Of a DNA stretch of 64,000 nucleotides, positions 61,461 to 64,000 are shown in pieces. Position numbers and translations under genes: made by a program. Location of the stretch: NCBI GenBank assembly GCA_900546275.1, contig URCH01000006.1, positions 1 through 64,000 on the forward strand, in the 5' to 3' direction. The notes beneath the pieces were generated by a model that saw nothing but the letters and a program-made list of their open reading frames with translations, was not told where the DNA came from and did no database searches. The DNA comes from an uncultured Mycoplasmatota bacterium. GTDB taxonomy: Bacteria; Bacillota_I; Bacilli_A; RF39; UBA660. Within the stretch, counting starts at the first letter, position 1. Every line of letters begins with the position of its first letter.

Positions 61461-62045
61461 TCTAATTTTTTCAAATAATTCATTAAATATATCTAATAAT
61501 TCATTTTTTTCTTCATCTGTCAATGAAATAGTTGGATCCTCTTGTGAGTCAACAGTACCTAAATGATGTCCTACTATTTTTCCATCTTTAATAAAATAAA
61601 CATCTGGGACATATAATACTTTTTGACCGTTTTCATCTTCAGATAAATATTCATTTAATATTTCTTTTAATTTATTATAATCTTCATTATCAGATTTTCT
61701 TATATCTCTTGGATTAAAGTAATAAATTGTATCTATGTTATTATTTTTTGCTGCTTCAAATAAAACTGGTATCATGTTTCTACACCAAGGGCATCCAGGG
61801 AATCCAAAATATATTACTCCTGTTTTATTTTGTATAATATCAAATACTTCATCCAAAGTTACATATTTAATTGGATTATTTTTTGAAATATTTATATTTA
61901 CATTTTCATTGTTTAATGCCTCATATTCTGCTTTGAATTTTTCACCATCACTTTTTAGATATTGATATATTCCAAATGTCATAATTCCAACTAAAATTGC
62001 ACCTAACAATATATCAATTACCACCATTAACTTTTTTTTATTCAT
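61455..62045 (-). CDS. Membrane-anchored thioredoxin-like protein with CPWC
   Basis: The 196-residue protein has an N-terminal membrane helix (about 7-28) and an extracellular thioredoxin-like domain with CPWC at 85-88 in GFPGCPWCRNMI, similar to bacteriocin-transport accessory and TlpA/ResA-like proteins. The two cysteines make it a likely thiol oxidoreductase of the envelope. It belongs to the thiol cluster with the CcdA-thioredoxin fusion, from which it could receive electrons. Confidence 0.87.
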   Translation of the reverse strand: MNKKKLMVVIDILLGAILVGIMTFGIYQYLKSDGEKFKAEYEALNNENVNINISKNNPIKYVTLDEVFDIIQNKTGVIYFGFPGCPWCRNMIPVLFEAAKNNNIDTIYYFNPRDIRKSDNEDYNKLKEILNEYLSEDENGQKVLYVPDVYFIKDGKIVGHHLGTVDSQEDPTISLTDEEKNELLDIFNELFEKIRN

Positions 62046-62053
62046 AATTCCTC

Positions 62054-62467
62054 CTACTTACAACTATAGCCTTGTTTTTCTAAATTCTTTACTTGGTTAC
62101 TTTCTAATTCTTCTAAATTAAATTCTTGCTTTATTTCATTTGTTGTATTTGAATAATCAATTTTATAAATTAACTCAAAGCTTGATTTATTTTCATTTTT
62201 TTCTATTTCTACATTTTTATATTTACGTGATTCAGATATTAAACTTTGTTTATAAGAATCTAATGTATATTTATTAGTAGTCTCATATTTATAGCTAATT
62301 TCAATATTTGTAATGTTATTATCTTTATGTTTTATAGTTATTGTGTTTGTATTTTTTGTATCGTTAAATTCATCTTCTTTTACACATTTTACTGTCAAAT
62401 AACCTTTCATTGCTTCGCTTGAGCATGCAGTTAAGAATAATACCATTAATAATAATATTTTTTTCAT
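62054..62467 (-). CDS. Putative lipoprotein
   Basis: The 137-residue protein has a short lipoprotein signal ending LTAC (Cys15), so it is membrane-anchored on the outside. The rest is soluble, charged and lysine-rich, with a cysteine near the end. It is a DUF1307/YehR-like candidate in length and layout, but I do not claim the match. It starts behind AGAGGTG, 1 bp after tex and 8 bp before the CPWC gene. Confidence 0.8.
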   Translation of the reverse strand: MKKILLLMVLFLTACSSEAMKGYLTVKCVKEDEFNDTKNTNTITIKHKDNNITNIEISYKYETTNKYTLDSYKQSLISESRKYKNVEIEKNENKSSFELIYKIDYSNTTNEIKQEFNLEELESNQVKNLEKQGYSCK

Positions 62468-62468
62468 T

Positions 62469-64000
62469 TTACACCTCTATTAACGAAAGTGAAACTTTAT
62501 TTTTTTCTTTTGATATTTCATATACATAACAATCTACTATATCACCAACATTAACAACTTCCATTGGATCTTTTACATATTTATTTGATAGTCTAGAAAT
62601 GTGCACTAGTGCATCATTTTTAAGTCCTATATCAATAAATACTCCAAAAGGTGCGACGTTTCTTACTGTTCCTTGTAATTTCATACCAATGCTTAAATCT
62701 TCTATATGTAATATATCACTTTTTAGAATTGGTTTTGGCATTGTATCTCTTGGATCTCTATTTGGTTTTATTAATGATTTAATTATATCTTCTAATGTGT
62801 AATAATCACTTTTTAAAATAGCAGCTAAATTATTTATATCTGTTTTTTCTAATTTTAATTTAAAATCTTCTTTACCAATATCATCTATTTTTAAATCTAG
62901 TTCTTTTAGTAATTTACGCGTTAAATCATAACTTTCAGGGTGAATGGAAGTTTCATCTAAAATGTTTTTTCCATCAACAATTCTTAAAAATCCAATTGCT
63001 TGTTCATATGTTTTATCTGAAAGTAAATTTTTTAATTCATCTCTTGATAAAATTTTTCCTTTTTCATTTCTATAGTTAATTATTTTTTCAATATTTTTTT
63101 TATTAATTCCTGATACATATTTAAATAAAAATGGACTTGCTGTGTTTACATTTACGCCTACTGAGTTTACTGCACAACTTACTACGAAATTAAGGGATTC
63201 AGATAATTGCTTATTTGGAACATCGTGTTGATACAACCCTACTCCTATACTTTGTGGATCTATTTTCACAAGTTCTGAAAGTGGATCTTGCAAACGTCTG
63301 GCTATACTTATCGCACTTCTTTCTTCAACATGTAAATCTGGAAACTCCTCAATAGCAAGTTTTGATGCTGAATATACACTAGCACCTGCTTCACTTACTA
63401 TTATATATTCAACTTTTCTATTTACATTTTTTATTACATCAACTATGAAAGCTTCACTTTCTCTAGATGCTGTTCCATTTCCTATAGCAATAATATCAAT
63501 ATTATATTTATTTATAAGATCAATTGTTATTTTTTTTGCTTCTTCATATTTATTTACGGGCTCATGTGGATATATTTTTTCTATTTTTATTCTTTGTCCT
63601 GTTTGGTCTATAACCGCAAGTTTACATCCTGTTCTATAAGCTGGATCTAGTCCTAATATCATTTTATCTTTTATAGGTGGTTGTAGTAATAATTTTTCTA
63701 AGTTTTTACTAAAATTATCTATAGCAACTTCACTTGCGCGTTCTGTTAATTCACTTCTTATTTCTCTTTCAATACTTGGCTTAATTAATCTTTTATAGCT
63801 ATCTATTATTGATAAAATAACATATTCATTTACAAATGAATCTCTTTTTATTATTTTATTTTTTAAATATTCAATTATTTTTGTTTCATCTATTTCTATT
63901 GAAACTGTTAATACTTTCTCTGATTCTCCTCTATTTAAAGCAAGTATTCTATGTGGTTTTATTTCCTTTATAGGTTCGCTATAGTCATAATACATTTCAT
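62469..64000 (-). CDS. tex: Tex-type S1 RNA-binding protein, 5' end outside window
   Basis: Tex binds nucleic acids and RNA polymerase and affects transcription. About 510 residues of the usual 715 are visible. The frame enters from the right edge (YYDYSEPIKEIKPHRILALNRGE), continues through the YqgF/RNase H-like domain (ILGLDPAYRTGCKLAVID, ending near IGNGTASRESE), two helix-hairpin-helix motifs (SVGVNVNTAS and onward, GIGVGLYQHDV), and ends with an S1 domain (GTVRNVAPFGVFIDIG). The first Met at 63995 is internal and not the start. Confidence 0.95.
   Translation of the reverse strand, partial: EMYYDYSEPIKEIKPHRILALNRGESEKVLTVSIEIDETKIIEYLKNKIIKRDSFVNEYVILSIIDSYKRLIKPSIEREIRSELTERASEVAIDNFSKNLEKLLLQPPIKDKMILGLDPAYRTGCKLAVIDQTGQRIKIEKIYPHEPVNKYEEAKKITIDLINKYNIDIIAIGNGTASRESEAFIVDVIKNVNRKVEYIIVSEAGASVYSASKLAIEEFPDLHVEERSAISIARRLQDPLSELVKIDPQSIGVGLYQHDVPNKQLSESLNFVVSCAVNSVGVNVNTASPFLFKYVSGINKKNIEKIINYRNEKGKILSRDELKNLLSDKTYEQAIGFLRIVDGKNILDETSIHPESYDLTRKLLKELDLKIDDIGKEDFKLKLEKTDINNLAAILKSDYYTLEDIIKSLIKPNRDPRDTMPKPILKSDILHIEDLSIGMKLQGTVRNVAPFGVFIDIGLKNDALVHISRLSNKYVKDPMEVVNVGDIVDCYVYEISKEKNKVSLSLIEV

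Overview
The window is AT-rich DNA from a spore-forming member of the Bacilli, probably an uncultured gut lineage near the Erysipelotrichales or RF39-type clades. The clade is inference. The evidence is spoVS, cotE, gpr, spoIIP and a KinB-like kinase, gene orders resembling Bacillus subtilis (rpsT divergent from gpr-spoIIP-yqxA; sodA-pbpA-rpmG), Gram-positive lipoproteins and ribosome binding sites, and a bile salt hydrolase. Nearly all genes lie on the minus strand. Some regional order is unusual: sufU-sufB stand without sufC, sufD or sufS beside them, and rpsP-khpA is joined directly to cdsA-rasP.

The main discovery is a 15.4 kb integrative element (about 2822-18264) inserted inside spoVS. 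The first 51 codons of spoVS lie at 18260-18412 and the last 35 codons at 2714-2822. Joining them over a 5 bp shared core restores an 86-residue SpoVS. The element ends are imperfect inverted repeats, and a large serine recombinase gene abuts the left end. The element carries a TraG/VirD4 coupling protein but no relaxase or mating-pore genes that I can recognise. Its cargo is a cardiolipin synthase, a bile salt hydrolase, an IS481-like insertion sequence next to a YolD-like remnant, and a five-gene heat-shock operon: groES, groEL, hsp20, a cysteine-less thioredoxin-fold protein and a membrane zinc protease. That operon starts from a CIRCE-overlapped promoter. A MarR-type gene lies directly upstream, and two copies of a GTTCAA-TT-TTGAAC palindrome lie in its leader. 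The whole looks like a mobile bile and protein-stress tolerance island whose integration switches off a sporulation gene, and whose excision could restore it.

Outside the element, 18.4-24.3 kb holds a zinc/cadmium efflux ATPase with its ArsR regulator and clear promoter/operator, and a NatAB-like ABC exporter. 24.3-31.2 kb holds rasP, cdsA, khpA, rpsP, cotE, a hybrid histidine kinase and an AMP-forming ligase. 31.3-36.4 kb is a Bce-type antimicrobial peptide detoxification module (bceRSAB plus a DUF1697 gene) in which four consecutive genes carry a frameshift or nonsense change and only the response regulator is intact.

36.5-49.0 kb is housekeeping (ProX-like editing protein, MBL hydrolase, U32 protease, efp, rpmG, a class B PBP, sod) plus two large surface proteins with type IV prepilin N-termini: one with a sulfatase-modifying-factor/C-type-lectin-like C-terminus, one a 1077-residue GLUG-repeat protein. 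49.1-58.7 kb has nfo, the spoIIP-gpr sporulation cluster, rpsT, a transglutaminase-like protein, a kinase, a SEDS protein and two paralogous membrane-anchored proteins. 58.8-64 kb is a thiol/sulfur cluster (CcdA-thioredoxin fusion, thioredoxin, cysteine desulfurase, membrane CPWC protein, lipoprotein) ending in a 5'-partial tex. I saw no rRNA, tRNA or CRISPR array. Coordinates use the start codon I judged most likely from the ribosome binding site.
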